Below are positions 8,649 through 17,112 of a stretch of DNA of 64,000 bases, piece after piece. The position numbers were made by a program, and so were the translations under genes. The notes below the pieces were generated by a model. The model was given only the letters and a program-made list of their open reading frames with translations. It did not search any database and had not been told where the DNA came from. Source of the DNA: VXYL01 sp965200375. GTDB taxonomy: Bacteria; Pseudomonadota; Gammaproteobacteria; Pseudomonadales; Azotimanducaceae. How positions within the stretch are numbered: position 1 is the first letter of the stretch; the number at the start of each line of letters is the position of its first letter. Location: positions 2,790,001 to 2,854,000 of the forward strand of contig OZ241353.1 of the NCBI GenBank assembly GCA_965200375.1, given 5' to 3'.

Positions 8649-9132
8649 CTAGTGTGCCGCTTCCAAAATGGCGTGTGTTCCAGCGGGCGGGTTTCGTCGC
8701 AGGGCCGGGATGCCGGCGGCCTTGCGGGGCGGCACATCCTCAAGCAGCGCACGCCGAGGCGACGACAGACGAACGTGCCATTTGCCATGTCAATTCGGAA
8801 TCGAACCGCCAGTGTGCCGCTTCCAAAACGACGCGTGTTCCAGCGGGCGGGTTTCGTCGCAGGGCCGGGATGCCGGCGGCCTTGCGGGGCGGCACATCCT
8901 CAAGCAGCGCACACCGAGGCGACGACGGACGAACGTGCCATTTGCCATGTCAATTCGGAATCGAACCGCTAGTGTGCCGCTTCCAAAATGGCGTGTGTTC
9001 CAGCGGGCGGGTTTCGTCGCAGGGCCGGGATGCCGGCGGCCTTGCGGGGCGGCACATCCTCAAGCAGCGCACGCCGAGGCGACGACAGACGAACGTGCCA
9101 TTTGCCATGTCAATTCGGAATCGAACCGCTAG
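8649..9132. repeat. Three tandem copies of a 160-base CTAG-ended repeat
   Basis: Near-identical units start at 8651, 8811 and 8971 (period exactly 160) and finish at CTAG 9129-9132; the outer left end is CTAG 8649-8652. The middle copy differs at a few bases. Each unit runs from GTGTGCCGCTTCC through TGCGGGGCGGCACATCC to CAATTCGGAATCGAACCG. The ends form imperfect inverted repeats beginning CTAG. Related single copies lie at 30081-30245 and 44925-45092. There is no transposase in the unit, so it behaves like a MITE or REP-type element mobilised by another element. The array separates phoB from phoR. Confidence 0.85.
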
Positions 9133-9200
9133 GCCCGACAGCGCGGGGTGCCTGCTGGTGATGGTGTGTTTCCGGCGTCAGGGGCATCCGGGACCCCGTC

Positions 9201-9905
9201 TCACCCGTCGCCGCCCGCCAGCTGCGCCGACAGGCGGTAGCCGACGCCGCGCACCGTTTCCACGGCCTTGGCGAGGCTGAAGGGCGCCAGCGCCTTGCGC
9301 AACCGCAGGACATGCACGTCCACCGTGCGCTCCTCCACGTAGACGTTGCGTCCCCACACCCGGTCGAGCAGCTGCGAACGGTCGAAGGCGCGGTCCGGGT
9401 GCCGCATCAGCACCTCGAGCAGGCGGAACTCCGTGGGCCCCACGGAAGCCTGCTCGCCGCGCACCGTCACCTGGTGGCCGCGGGTGTCCAGTGTCAGCGG
9501 GCCGCGCACGATCATGCCGTTCTCGGGTTCGCCGGCCCGGCGCAGCAGCGCCTTGATGCGGGCCACCAGTTCACGGGGCGAGAACGGCTTGGTCACGTAG
9601 TCGTCGACGCCGGCGTCGAAGCTCTTGAGCTTGTCCGCTTCCTCGCCTCTGGCGGTGAGCATCACCAGCGGCAGCTCGCGGGTGAGTTCCTCCTGGCGGA
9701 GTTGGCGCGCCAGCTGGACGCCGCTCATGCCGGGCAGCATCCAGTCGATGACGACCAGGTTCGGCAGCGTACCGTCGAGCATCCGCAGCGCCTGTTCGGC
9801 GCTCTCGGCGGGCGCCACGTCGAAGCCGGCGCGGGTCAGGGTGAACGCCAGCATCTCGCGGATGTCGTTCTCGTCCTCGACGAGCAGCACGCGGTTGACC
9901 GCCAC
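9201..9905 (-). CDS. phoB: Phosphate regulon response regulator PhoB
   Basis: The 234-residue OmpR-class regulator has a receiver domain (RVLLVEDENDIREML, phospho-acceptor Asp in LVVIDWMLPGMSG, Lys in DDYVTKPFSP) and a winged-helix output domain (LLEVLMRHPDRAFDRSQLL, ERTVDVHVLRLRKAL, VRGVGYRL). It activates phosphate-scavenging genes when phosphorylated by PhoR. The GTG at 9905 is chosen over the longer frame from 9977 because GGAGGGG lies 10 bases upstream and the length then matches PhoB. Three tandem repeats follow before phoR, so co-transcription would have to pass through them. Confidence 0.95.
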   Translation of the reverse strand: MAVNRVLLVEDENDIREMLAFTLTRAGFDVAPAESAEQALRMLDGTLPNLVVIDWMLPGMSGVQLARQLRQEELTRELPLVMLTARGEEADKLKSFDAGVDDYVTKPFSPRELVARIKALLRRAGEPENGMIVRGPLTLDTRGHQVTVRGEQASVGPTEFRLLEVLMRHPDRAFDRSQLLDRVWGRNVYVEERTVDVHVLRLRKALAPFSLAKAVETVRGVGYRLSAQLAGGDG

Positions 9906-10082
9906 AGGCCGGTCCCCTCCGGTTCTCGGCGCCTTGCCGGGCCCGGCCCGGGCCCGCGCCAATCTGGCAGTGGCCATGTTGCGTGGCCATTATGACAGTT
10001 TGATGATCGCGCCGTGGCCGGCGTACTCTCCGGCGGCAATGGCGAGTGTACGCTTTGTCAAGAGCGCATCGGGGCGAGCAAG

Positions 10083-10118
10083 GGGGGAAAGTGGCGCAAG
10101 GGGGGAAAGTGGCGCAAA
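10083..10118 (+). repeat. Two tandem 18-base repeats carrying a ribosome site and GTG
   Basis: GCAAGGGGGGAAAGTGGC occurs twice in direct succession, followed by a degenerate third start (GCAAAGGGAGAAG). Each copy holds a purine-rich ribosome-binding-like run and an in-frame GTG (10091 and 10109), so the duplication gives the dienelactone hydrolase gene two equivalent start sites. Confidence 0.8.
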
Positions 10119-10831
10119 GGGAGAAGCAGGAGGAAGGGCAGCGACGGGAGCGCCAGCTGCGGGCGGCCGACGGCTACGCCTTCGGCGTCTACGAGGCGCT
10201 GCCGGCTGCCGCGCCGAAGGGCGCCGTGGTGGTGGTGCAGGAGATCTTCGGCGTCAACGCCCACATCCGCGAGGTCGCGGACGGCTTTGCCGCGGAAGGC
10301 TACGCGGCCCTCGCGCCAGCGCTGTTCGATCGCGTCGAGCGGGGCGTCGAGCTCGGCTACGACGCGGCCGGCGTCGGCCGTGGCCGCAAGCTCGCCTTCG
10401 AGGGCCTGGCCCGGGAGGATGCGATGGCGGACCTCGAGGCCACCGTGGATGAGGCTGGCAAGTACGGGCGGGTGGCGGTGGTGGGCTACTGCTTCGGCGG
10501 CCTGATGACCTACCTCTCGGCCTGCCGCCTGCCAGGCATCGCCTGCGCCGCCGCCTACTACGGCGGCGGCATCGCTGGCAGCGCCGGCGACGGTTCGGCC
10601 GCGGATGCGGCGCCCCGCTGCCCGACCATCATGCACTTCGGGGCGTTGGACGCGCACATTCCGCCGGCGGAAGTGGAACAGGTGCGCAAGGCCCTGCCGG
10701 CGGTGGCGGTACACGTCTACGAGGACGCGGACCACGGCTTCAACTGCGATCACCGGGCCAGCTACCACGAAGCGTCGGCGCGGCTGGCGCGGCAGCGCAC
10801 CCTGGCGCTGCTCGCCGAGCACCTCGGCTGA
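10091..10831 (+). CDS. Dienelactone hydrolase family protein
   Basis: The roughly 246-residue alpha/beta hydrolase shows the DLH triad: nucleophile Cys in AVVGYCFGG, Asp in FGALDAHIP and His in EDADHGFNCD. AVVVVQEIFGVNAHIREVADGFAAEGY is the standard first strand and oxyanion region (shown here only as the family landmark around residues 45-70). Enzymes of this type hydrolyse dienelactone in chloroaromatic breakdown, but most chromosomal members have unknown ester substrates. Start choice is ambiguous between GTG 10091 and GTG 10109, one in each tandem 18-base repeat. There is no signal peptide, so it is cytoplasmic. It stands alone between divergent phoB and the TonB2 operon. Confidence 0.88.
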   Translation: MAQGGKVAQREKQEEGQRRERQLRAADGYAFGVYEALPAAAPKGAVVVVQEIFGVNAHIREVADGFAAEGYAALAPALFDRVERGVELGYDAAGVGRGRKLAFEGLAREDAMADLEATVDEAGKYGRVAVVGYCFGGLMTYLSACRLPGIACAAAYYGGGIAGSAGDGSAADAAPRCPTIMHFGALDAHIPPAEVEQVRKALPAVAVHVYEDADHGFNCDHRASYHEASARLARQRTLALLAEHLG

Positions 10832-10897
10832 ATGGCCGAGGCGTCGGCTGAATGGCCGAGGCGTTCGCCGGCGGCCTCGAACGGGAGCGCTTTTTTC
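10822..10897 (+). terminator. Duplicated hairpin and T-run after the hydrolase gene
   Basis: CCTCGGC-TGAATG-GCCGAGG (10822-10841) spans the stop codon, and the 20-base unit CGGCTGAATGGCCGAGGCGT is repeated in tandem (10825-10844, 10845-10864). A further weak stem (GTTCG and CGAAC) precedes GCGCTTTTTT ending near 10897. Together these probably stop transcription before the TonB2 operon promoter. Confidence 0.5.
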
Positions 10898-10900
10898 GTG

Positions 10901-10929
10901 TTGACAACGCCAAGACGGTTGTTGATGCT
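10901..10929 (+). promoter_or_regulatory. Likely promoter of the TonB2-type operon
   Basis: A consensus -35 TTGACA (10901-10906) is followed after 17 bases by GATGCT (10924-10929), one base from the good -10 TATGCT. It lies about 90 bases upstream of the first gene of the energy-transduction operon. No Fur-like box is obvious. Confidence 0.5.
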
Positions 10930-11019
10930 TCAACGAGACGAGGTGAGGGCGGGCGTCCAAGGGCTTGGCTGCGGCTGCCACAAGAATCTGCAACTGAAGC
11001 AGGAGTCGGTACTTAGGCC

Positions 11020-11799
11020 ATGAGGAACTACGCATCGGGGCGGCTCGGACGCCTCAAGGTTCTAGTCGGGGCAGCGCTGATGGCGTCGCTTGCCGGCGGC
11101 GCCAGCGCCACGACGCTTGGCGACATCTTCGCCGTCGCCGAGCAGATCAATCGGCAGGCGCGGGAGTCCCAGGCCAAGGTGGATTCGCTCACCGAGGAGA
11201 CGCGGGACCTCTACGACGAGTACAAGACGGTGCTCAAGGAGATCGAGGGCTTGCGCGTCTACAACCGCCAGCTCGAACGCCAAGTGGCGGGCCAGCAGCG
11301 GGCGATGGCGGAAATCCAGACCAACATGGACAAGATCACGGACGTCCAGCGCCAAGTGACGCCGCTGATGGAGCGCATGGTGACCGGCCTCGAGCAGTTC
11401 GTGGAACACGACATGCCGTTCCGCCTCGACGAGCGCCGGGCCCGGGTGGCGCGGTTGCGGGAGATCCTCGATCGCCCGGATGTCGCGGTCTCCGAACGCT
11501 TGAGCCAGGTGCTGGCCGCCTTCCAGATCGAGAACGACTACGGGCGCACCTTGGACGCCTACAGCAGCAAGATCGACGTCGACGGCGAGGAGCGCGTCGC
11601 GGACGTGCTGCTGGTGGGGCGGGTGGCGCTCATGTTCCAAACCAGCGATGCCGAAGAGACGGGTTTCTGGAACAAGAGCACCAGGCGCTGGGAACACCTG
11701 GACGACAGCTACCAGGCTGCGGTGCGCGACGGCATTCGCATGGCCCGCAAGCAGGCCAGCCTGAACCTGCTGCCGGTGCCGATTGTGGTGGAGGACTAG
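11020..11799 (+). CDS. DUF3450 family periplasmic coiled-coil protein
   Basis: The 259-residue protein has a signal peptide (LKVLVGAALMASLAGGASA) and then a long coiled coil over roughly residues 35-115, rich in Gln, Glu and Lys, followed by a globular half ending SLNLLPVPIVVED. This matches DUF3450 proteins, which are encoded first in TtpC/ExbB/ExbD/TonB2 clusters of gammaproteobacteria. It likely sits in the periplasm or at the outer membrane and takes part in energised transport; its precise job is not known. The ATG at 11020 has AGGAG upstream. The next gene starts four bases after its stop. Confidence 0.88.
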   Translation: MRNYASGRLGRLKVLVGAALMASLAGGASATTLGDIFAVAEQINRQARESQAKVDSLTEETRDLYDEYKTVLKEIEGLRVYNRQLERQVAGQQRAMAEIQTNMDKITDVQRQVTPLMERMVTGLEQFVEHDMPFRLDERRARVARLREILDRPDVAVSERLSQVLAAFQIENDYGRTLDAYSSKIDVDGEERVADVLLVGRVALMFQTSDAEETGFWNKSTRRWEHLDDSYQAAVRDGIRMARKQASLNLLPVPIVVED

Positions 11800-11802
11800 C
11801 CA

Positions 11803-13296
11803 ATGGAGCGCTTGGCCATGAAACGCACGAGCGCCAGCGGGCGCACCATCCTGGCTGCGGCCTGCCTCGGGCTGTCCCTCGGCGCTTTCGCCCAGCAGCA
11901 GCCGGCGGCCGGCGAAGACGACTTGGAGGTGGTGGAGTCCAACTCCCTCGACGACCTGCTGCAGAACGTCCTCGACCGGCGGGTGGTGGAGAGCCGCGAG
12001 CACGTTCGCCGGGAGGCGGAGTTCCGCGAGCGCAAGGACCAGCAGGCCAAGCTGCTCGCGGACGCCAAGGCCGAGAAGCGTCGGCAGGAGCAGCGCAGCA
12101 AGCGCCTCGACGAGACCTTCGAGGAGAACGAGCGGCGCATGGGCGAACTGCAGAAGCAGTACGACAACCGCCTGGGCGGCCTGCGCGAGCTGTTCGGCGT
12201 GCTGCAGCAGATCGCCGGCGACACCCGGGCCAAGTTCCACGACTCCGTGGTGAGCGCCGAGCTCCCGGGGCGCGGCGAGTGGCTCGGCGACCTCGCGGCC
12301 AAGATGGGCAAGTCCACCGAACTCGCCACCATCTACGAGATGGAGCAGGTCTGGTACGAACTGCAGCGCGAGATGACCGAGTCCGGCCGCATCTCCCGCT
12401 TCAAGGCGCCGGTGAACATGCTGCACGGCGCCCAGGTGGAGAGGGATCTGATCCGCGTGGGCTCGTTCGTGATCATCGGCGAGGACGGCTACTACAACTA
12501 CGACCTGCACCTGCAGACGCTGGTGGAGCTTGGGCGGCAGCCCGAGGCGCAGTTCGTCAACACCGCGGAGGATCTGTTTGCCGCCGAAACCGGCGAACAG
12601 GTGGCCTTCGCCGTCGATCCCACCCGGGGATCGTTGATCTCGCTGCTCATTCAGAAGGCGACCCTGGCGGAGATGGTCGGCACGCCCTTCGGCGGCATGT
12701 TCTCCGGGCAGTGCTACCTGCCGTTCTGCAACGGGCAGGGCGGCTACATGGGGTCGATCATCATCATGGTCGGCATCTTCGGCGTGCTGCTGGCCATCGA
12801 GCGGCTGTTCGTCCTGAACTTCGTCGCCGGCCGGGTGAGAGGCCAGCAGGGCCAGCCGGAGACGCCCCAGGAGGACAACCCCTTGGGCCGCGTCATCAAG
12901 GTGTACCACGACAACAAGGAGATCGACACCGAGACGCTGGCGCTCAAGCTCGGCGAGGCGATTCTGTCGGAAATGCCCTCCTTGACGCGCTACATCAACA
13001 TCATCCAGGTGATCTCCATCGTGGCGCCGTTGATGGGCCTGCTCGGCACGGTGATCGGCATGATCGAGACCTTCCAGTCCATCACCCTGTTCGGCGCCGG
13101 GGATCCGAAGACGATGGCGAGCGGCATCTCCACGGCGTTGATGACCACCGTGCTCGGCCTCTGCGTGGCGATCCCGACGACGCTGGGCCATGCGCTGGTG
13201 AACACCCGCAGCCGGTCCATCATCCACGTGCTCGAGGAGCAGTCCGAAGGCATCGTCGCCATGCATGCGGAGGAGGCCGGGCGGCCGCTGGAGTAG
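11803..13296 (+). CDS. ttpC: TtpC-like MotA/TolQ/ExbB proton channel protein
   Basis: The 497-residue product has a signal peptide, a periplasmic coiled-coil region (residues about 45-140, rich in REAEFRERKDQQAK-type heptads), a periplasmic domain, and a C-terminal ExbB-like half with three membrane segments, including GSIIIMVGIFGVLLAIERLF and APLMGLLGTVIGMIETFQSI. TtpC is an extra subunit needed by TonB2 systems, where it links ExbB2/ExbD2 to TonB2. GGAGG lies eight bases before the ATG at 11803; a second ATG at 11818 is also possible. It sits between DUF3450 and ExbB genes in one operon. Confidence 0.92.
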   Translation: MERLAMKRTSASGRTILAAACLGLSLGAFAQQQPAAGEDDLEVVESNSLDDLLQNVLDRRVVESREHVRREAEFRERKDQQAKLLADAKAEKRRQEQRSKRLDETFEENERRMGELQKQYDNRLGGLRELFGVLQQIAGDTRAKFHDSVVSAELPGRGEWLGDLAAKMGKSTELATIYEMEQVWYELQREMTESGRISRFKAPVNMLHGAQVERDLIRVGSFVIIGEDGYYNYDLHLQTLVELGRQPEAQFVNTAEDLFAAETGEQVAFAVDPTRGSLISLLIQKATLAEMVGTPFGGMFSGQCYLPFCNGQGGYMGSIIIMVGIFGVLLAIERLFVLNFVAGRVRGQQGQPETPQEDNPLGRVIKVYHDNKEIDTETLALKLGEAILSEMPSLTRYINIIQVISIVAPLMGLLGTVIGMIETFQSITLFGAGDPKTMASGISTALMTTVLGLCVAIPTTLGHALVNTRSRSIIHVLEEQSEGIVAMHAEEAGRPLE

Positions 13297-13317
13297 CGGC
13301 CGCCGGCGCCCGCCCCG

Positions 13318-13836
13318 ATGTTCCACGACGTCTATGTCGCCCTGTCGGCGTTCTTCGCCCAGGGCGGCGACGTGCTCTACTTGATCGCGCTCACCACCTT
13401 TCTGATGTGGGCGCTCCTGTTCGAGCGGCTGTGGTACTTCCAGTCCGAACACAAGCAGGTGGTGCGGGAGATCACGGAGATCTGGGAGGGCCGGTCGGAG
13501 CGTAAGTCCTGGTCCGCGCACGCCATTCGCGCCGCGCTCGTCTCGCAGGTGACGGAGCGCGTCAACGGCAGCTTCCCGGTGATCCTCACCTGCGTGGCGC
13601 TGTGCCCGCTGCTGGGGCTGCTGGGCACCGTCACCGGCATGATCACCGTGTTCGACGCCATGGCGACCCAGGGCGGCAACGCCCGTTCCATGGCCGCCGG
13701 CGTGTCGCAAGCGACCATCCCCACGATGTGCGGCATGATCGCTTCCCTTTCAGGCATTTTCGGCACCACCTTCCTGCGCCGCAAGATCCTCTACGAGACG
13801 GAACTCATCCAGGACCACTTGACGATGGACCACTGA
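13318..13836 (+). CDS. exbB: ExbB-like proton channel subunit of the TonB2 system
   Basis: The 172-residue inner-membrane protein has three membrane spans: near DVLYLIALTTFLMWALLFER, VILTCVALCPLLGLLGTVTG and IPTMCGMIASLSGIFG. The LLGLLGTVTGMITVF and AAGVSQATIPT blocks are the MotA/TolQ/ExbB signature. With ExbD it forms the proton channel that drives TonB. It is shorter than classical ExbB, as expected for ExbB2. It follows ttpC after 21 bases and is co-transcribed with exbD and tonB. Confidence 0.92.
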   Translation: MFHDVYVALSAFFAQGGDVLYLIALTTFLMWALLFERLWYFQSEHKQVVREITEIWEGRSERKSWSAHAIRAALVSQVTERVNGSFPVILTCVALCPLLGLLGTVTGMITVFDAMATQGGNARSMAAGVSQATIPTMCGMIASLSGIFGTTFLRRKILYETELIQDHLTMDH

Positions 13837-13882
13837 TGGCGCATAAGACGCGGACAGCTAGCGGCCAAGCGAGGGCGAGCGG

Positions 13883-14293
13883 GTGATAAAGCGTGGCGGC
13901 CGTTTCGGCACCGGCGGGGACGACTCCGACATCAACTTGACGCCGATGCTGGACGTCGTGTTCATCATGCTGATCTTCTTTATCGTCACGGCCACCTTCA
14001 TCAAGCAGCCGGGCACCGACGTGCTGCGCCCGGAGGCGGAAACCCGGGTCAAGAAGCCCACCGTGAGCGTGCTCGTGGCGGTCAACGCCGCCGGTGAGAT
14101 ATGGGTGGACAAGAAGCGCGTGGAGCCAGCGGCCCTGGGTGCCATCATCGAACGCCTGCACACGGAGAACCCCAAAGGCGGCTTGGTGGTGCAGGCGGAC
14201 CGGGAGGCGAAGTACGGCAAGCTGAAGGCGGTGCTGGACGCGGCCCGGGGCGTCGGCCTCACCGAAGTGGCCGTCTCCACGCTGGACGCTTGA
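13883..14293 (+). CDS. exbD: ExbD-like biopolymer transport protein
   Basis: The 136-residue product has a short cytoplasmic tail, one membrane span with the essential Asp (INLTPMLDVVFIMLIFFIV), and a periplasmic domain with GGLVVQADREAKYGKLKAVL. It is the stator partner of ExbB in proton-driven TonB energisation. The start is GTG at 13883. It lies 46 bases after exbB and 55 before tonB. Confidence 0.94.
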   Translation: MIKRGGRFGTGGDDSDINLTPMLDVVFIMLIFFIVTATFIKQPGTDVLRPEAETRVKKPTVSVLVAVNAAGEIWVDKKRVEPAALGAIIERLHTENPKGGLVVQADREAKYGKLKAVLDAARGVGLTEVAVSTLDA

Positions 14294-14348
14294 GCGAACG
14301 CCGCTAGCGCCAACGGGCGAAGGCGATGGCGGCACAGGAGGCATAGCC

Positions 14349-14945
14349 ATGTGGCAGCGGTATCTGTTCGGCGTACTCATCGGCGGGGTGGTCACGTTCG
14401 CCCTGCTCTGGCTCATGCGGTCGGTGATCGCCAACCCCGATGCGGCCACGGACAGCGGCATCAAGGGCGTGGTGGTGGACTTCGTGAAGGTGCAGGAGGA
14501 CCAGGAGGTCCAGATCAAGCAGCTGAAGCCGAAGCCGCCGCCGCCGCCGGACCAGCCGCCGCCGAACATGCCCAAGCCAACGTTCGATTCGGACGTGAGC
14601 ACCGGCGTCGAGATAGGTGCCGTGACCGTGAACGTGGACGTCACCATAGAAGGCGGCGGCTTCTCCCACGACGGCGAGTATCTGCCCATCGTGAAGGTGG
14701 CGCCGATCTACCCGCGCCGGGCGCAGACGAGGGGCATCGAGGGCTTCGTGCTGCTCGAGTTCGTCGTCACGGCCACCGGCGCGGTACGCGATCCGGTGGT
14801 GGTGGAGGCGGAGCCGCCGGGCATCTTCGAGCGCGCTGCCATCAACGCGGCGCTGAAGTTCAAGTACAAGCCCAAGGTGGTGAACGGCGCCCCGATAGAG
14901 GTGGCCGGCGTGCGCAACCTCATCAAGTTCGAGCTGCAGGAGTAG
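14349..14945 (+). CDS. tonB: TonB2-type energy transducer
   Basis: The 198-residue protein has an N-terminal membrane anchor (residues about 7-27), a short proline-rich spacer (KPKPPPPPDQPPP), and a C-terminal TonB domain with APIYPRRAQTRGIEGFVLLE and ending NLIKFELQE. It carries energy from the ExbB/ExbD motor to outer-membrane receptors. The short periplasmic spacer is typical for TonB2 proteins, which depend on TtpC. No TonB-dependent receptor gene is in the window, so the cargo is unknown. AGGAGG precedes the ATG. Confidence 0.93.
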   Translation: MWQRYLFGVLIGGVVTFALLWLMRSVIANPDAATDSGIKGVVVDFVKVQEDQEVQIKQLKPKPPPPPDQPPPNMPKPTFDSDVSTGVEIGAVTVNVDVTIEGGGFSHDGEYLPIVKVAPIYPRRAQTRGIEGFVLLEFVVTATGAVRDPVVVEAEPPGIFERAAINAALKFKYKPKVVNGAPIEVAGVRNLIKFELQE

Positions 14946-14965
14946 CGAGGAGGAGAGCGGACGTG

Positions 14966-16363
14966 ATGATCGACGAACTGGTGGCCAAGGCCATGCGAAC
15001 AACCGCGTGGACGTTGGCGGCGGCTGTCGCGCTGGGCCTCGTGCCGAACGCGCTCATGCCGGACGCGAAGGCGCCGCTCGAATCCGTCGCGGCTGCCGAG
15101 GAGCAGCGCGCCGCGGGCCGCAAGAAGAAGCCGCGCCGCATTCCGCCGATGTCGGAGACGGCGCACCGGCGCCTGGCCAAGGCCCAGGAGCTCATCGACA
15201 CGGACATGTACGCCGACGCCATGCAGATCCTGGAGACGATGGCGGCCCGGGCCCGGGGCTACAACGGCGCGGAACGGGCCGTGGTGCATCAGATGCTCGC
15301 CTACGCCAACTACGAGCTGGACAACATCGAGAAGACCATCTACCACTACGAGCAAGTGCTCGCGCAGATGCCGGACATCAGCGAGGGCATGGAGCTCACC
15401 ACCCTCAACCAGCTGTCCAAGCTCTACTTCCAGGAAGGCCAGAAGTTCGAGGACGACCGCGCTCTGCCCTGGTACCGCAAGGCGCTCGCCACCATGCGCG
15501 AATGGCTGGCCAAATCCGAGGACGAAGGGCCGGACGCCCACTTCTACATCGCCCAGATCTACTACCAGATGAGCGACTTCAACAACGCCATCGACGAGCT
15601 CGAACTGGTGGTGCGGATGTCCCGGGAACGGGGCATCAAGGTGCGGGAGGAGTGGTGGACGCTGCTGCAGTACCTCTACTTCGACCAGGAGAACTGGCCG
15701 AAGGTGGTGGAGATCCTGGAGATCCTCGTCAAGGAGTATCCGAAGCGCGCCTACTGGGTGAACCTGGCCTCGGTCTACGGCGAAATGGACCAGCAGCAGA
15801 AGCAGCTGTGGACGATGGAGGCGGCCCACGTCGGCGGGTTCCTGGACATGGAGACGGACATCCGCACTTTCGGCGGCCTGCTGCTGCAGAACGAGCTGCC
15901 CAATCGCGCCGCCACCTACCTGCAGCAGGGCTTCGACGACGAGGTGGTGGAGCGCACGGTGCCGAACCTGCAAACCCTGGGGCAGGCATACCAGCTGGCG
16001 CAGGACGTCGACAAGGCGATCCCGGTCTTCGAAGAGGCGGGCGAACTGGCCGATGACGGCGAGACCTACGATCGCCTCTCCGCCCTCTATCTGGAGAAGG
16101 ACGAGCACGCCAAGTGCATCGACGCCGCCAACAGCGCTCTCGCCAAGGGCGGGATTCGGAATCCCTTGGCTACCCGCGTTACCTTGGGCATCTGCCTCTT
16201 CAACGTCCACAAGCTCACCGACGCCCGCAAGGTGTTCGCCGACGTGCGGCGCCAGGCCCGTCGGGACAACGACCGTACGGAAGAACGCATCGCCAGGCAG
16301 TGGGTGACGTACATCGACACGGAACGCCGTCGCTTGGCGGAACTCGAACGCGCCGGCGGCTAG
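14966..16363 (+). CDS. TPR-repeat protein of the TonB2 operon
   Basis: The 465-residue protein has a signal-like N-terminus (TTAWTLAAAVALGLVPNALM), a basic linker, then a run of tetratricopeptide helices through most of its length, for example ELIDTDMYADAMQILETM, EKTIYHYEQVLAQMP and KAIPVFEEAGELADDGETYD. Similar TPR proteins close TtpC/TonB2 clusters in gammaproteobacteria and are thought to be periplasmic scaffolds. AGGAGG sits upstream of the ATG at 14966; a GTG one codon earlier is possible. It follows tonB after 20 bases and ends the operon. Confidence 0.9.
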   Translation: MIDELVAKAMRTTAWTLAAAVALGLVPNALMPDAKAPLESVAAAEEQRAAGRKKKPRRIPPMSETAHRRLAKAQELIDTDMYADAMQILETMAARARGYNGAERAVVHQMLAYANYELDNIEKTIYHYEQVLAQMPDISEGMELTTLNQLSKLYFQEGQKFEDDRALPWYRKALATMREWLAKSEDEGPDAHFYIAQIYYQMSDFNNAIDELELVVRMSRERGIKVREEWWTLLQYLYFDQENWPKVVEILEILVKEYPKRAYWVNLASVYGEMDQQQKQLWTMEAAHVGGFLDMETDIRTFGGLLLQNELPNRAATYLQQGFDDEVVERTVPNLQTLGQAYQLAQDVDKAIPVFEEAGELADDGETYDRLSALYLEKDEHAKCIDAANSALAKGGIRNPLATRVTLGICLFNVHKLTDARKVFADVRRQARRDNDRTEERIARQWVTYIDTERRRLAELERAGG

Positions 16364-16467
16364 CCTCTGTTCGCATCGCCACGGTCGGCCGCAGCGGTGC
16401 GGCGGCGTGGCTGGCACCGTGCCGGGGCCGTGTGCAACCTTGACGGCCTGATGCGCCGACGTCCCTA

Positions 16468-17112
16468 GTGTTCACGGGGATCGTCCAGCACGTCGGCACC
16501 GTGAACGCAGTGGCGGCTGGGAGCGTTCGCAGGATCGCCGTGCGCCTCGGCCCCCTGGCGGCGGATCTCGCTACGGGCGCCTCCGTCGCCGTCAACGGCG
16601 TCTGTCTGACCGTGGCGGAGGTCGCGCCCGATGGCGCCGCGAGCTTCGACGTCGTCGCCGAAACGCTGGCCGCCACCAACTTGGGCGGCTTGGTCCCGGG
16701 AGATCGCGTGAACGTCGAGCGTTCGTTCCGGGTCGGCGACGAAGTCGGCGGCCACATCCTCTCCGGCCACGTCTCAGCGACTGGAGAGGTGACTGCGCTG
16801 GCGCGATCCCCCGGACACTGCCGCTTGACCATGCGCGTACCGCCGACGTGGATGCCGTGCCTGATGCCCAAGGGCTTCGTCGCCCTGAACGGCGCCAGCC
16901 TGACCATACAGGCGCTGGATCGAGGCGGCTGCACCCTTGCCGTCAGCTTGATCCCGGAAACGCTGGCCCGCACCACCTTCGATGCGACGGCCGTCGGCGA
17001 CAGGCTGAACATGGAAGTGGACGCGCGGACCCAGGCCGTGGTGGAGACGGTGCGCAGCGCGCTGCCGGGCCTGCTGGCGGAGCAGCGCGGCGGCGCCGAG
17101 CTGAACGCATGA
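16468..17112 (+). CDS. ribE: Riboflavin synthase alpha subunit
   Basis: The 214-residue protein joins two molecules of 6,7-dimethyl-8-ribityllumazine to make riboflavin. It has the typical MFTGIVQHVGTV start (GTG codon), the tandem lumazine-binding halves, the catalytic SVAVNGVCLTV block, and GGHILSGHVSATGEV. No FMN riboswitch is seen in the 104 bases upstream. The gene overlaps ygfZ by four bases (ATGA). ribD is separate, at 41748, and ribBA and ribH are not in the window. Confidence 0.96.
   Translation: MFTGIVQHVGTVNAVAAGSVRRIAVRLGPLAADLATGASVAVNGVCLTVAEVAPDGAASFDVVAETLAATNLGGLVPGDRVNVERSFRVGDEVGGHILSGHVSATGEVTALARSPGHCRLTMRVPPTWMPCLMPKGFVALNGASLTIQALDRGGCTLAVSLIPETLARTTFDATAVGDRLNMEVDARTQAVVETVRSALPGLLAEQRGGAELNA

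Noticed and set aside
8649..9132. CRISPR array
   Set aside because: The repeats are 160 bases and directly contiguous, with no unique spacers and no cas genes in the window.
6119..9280. A plus-strand open frame of over 1000 codons
   Set aside because: It runs antisense to the mandelate-racemase-like gene, phoR and the repeats. It is a product of high GC content; the minus-strand genes carry all family motifs.
11062..13710. A minus-strand frame of about 880 codons over the TonB2 operon
   Set aside because: It is antisense to ttpC and exbB, whose membrane and channel motifs are clear.
16364..16467. FMN riboswitch before ribE
   Set aside because: The conserved RFN sequence blocks are not present in these 104 bases.
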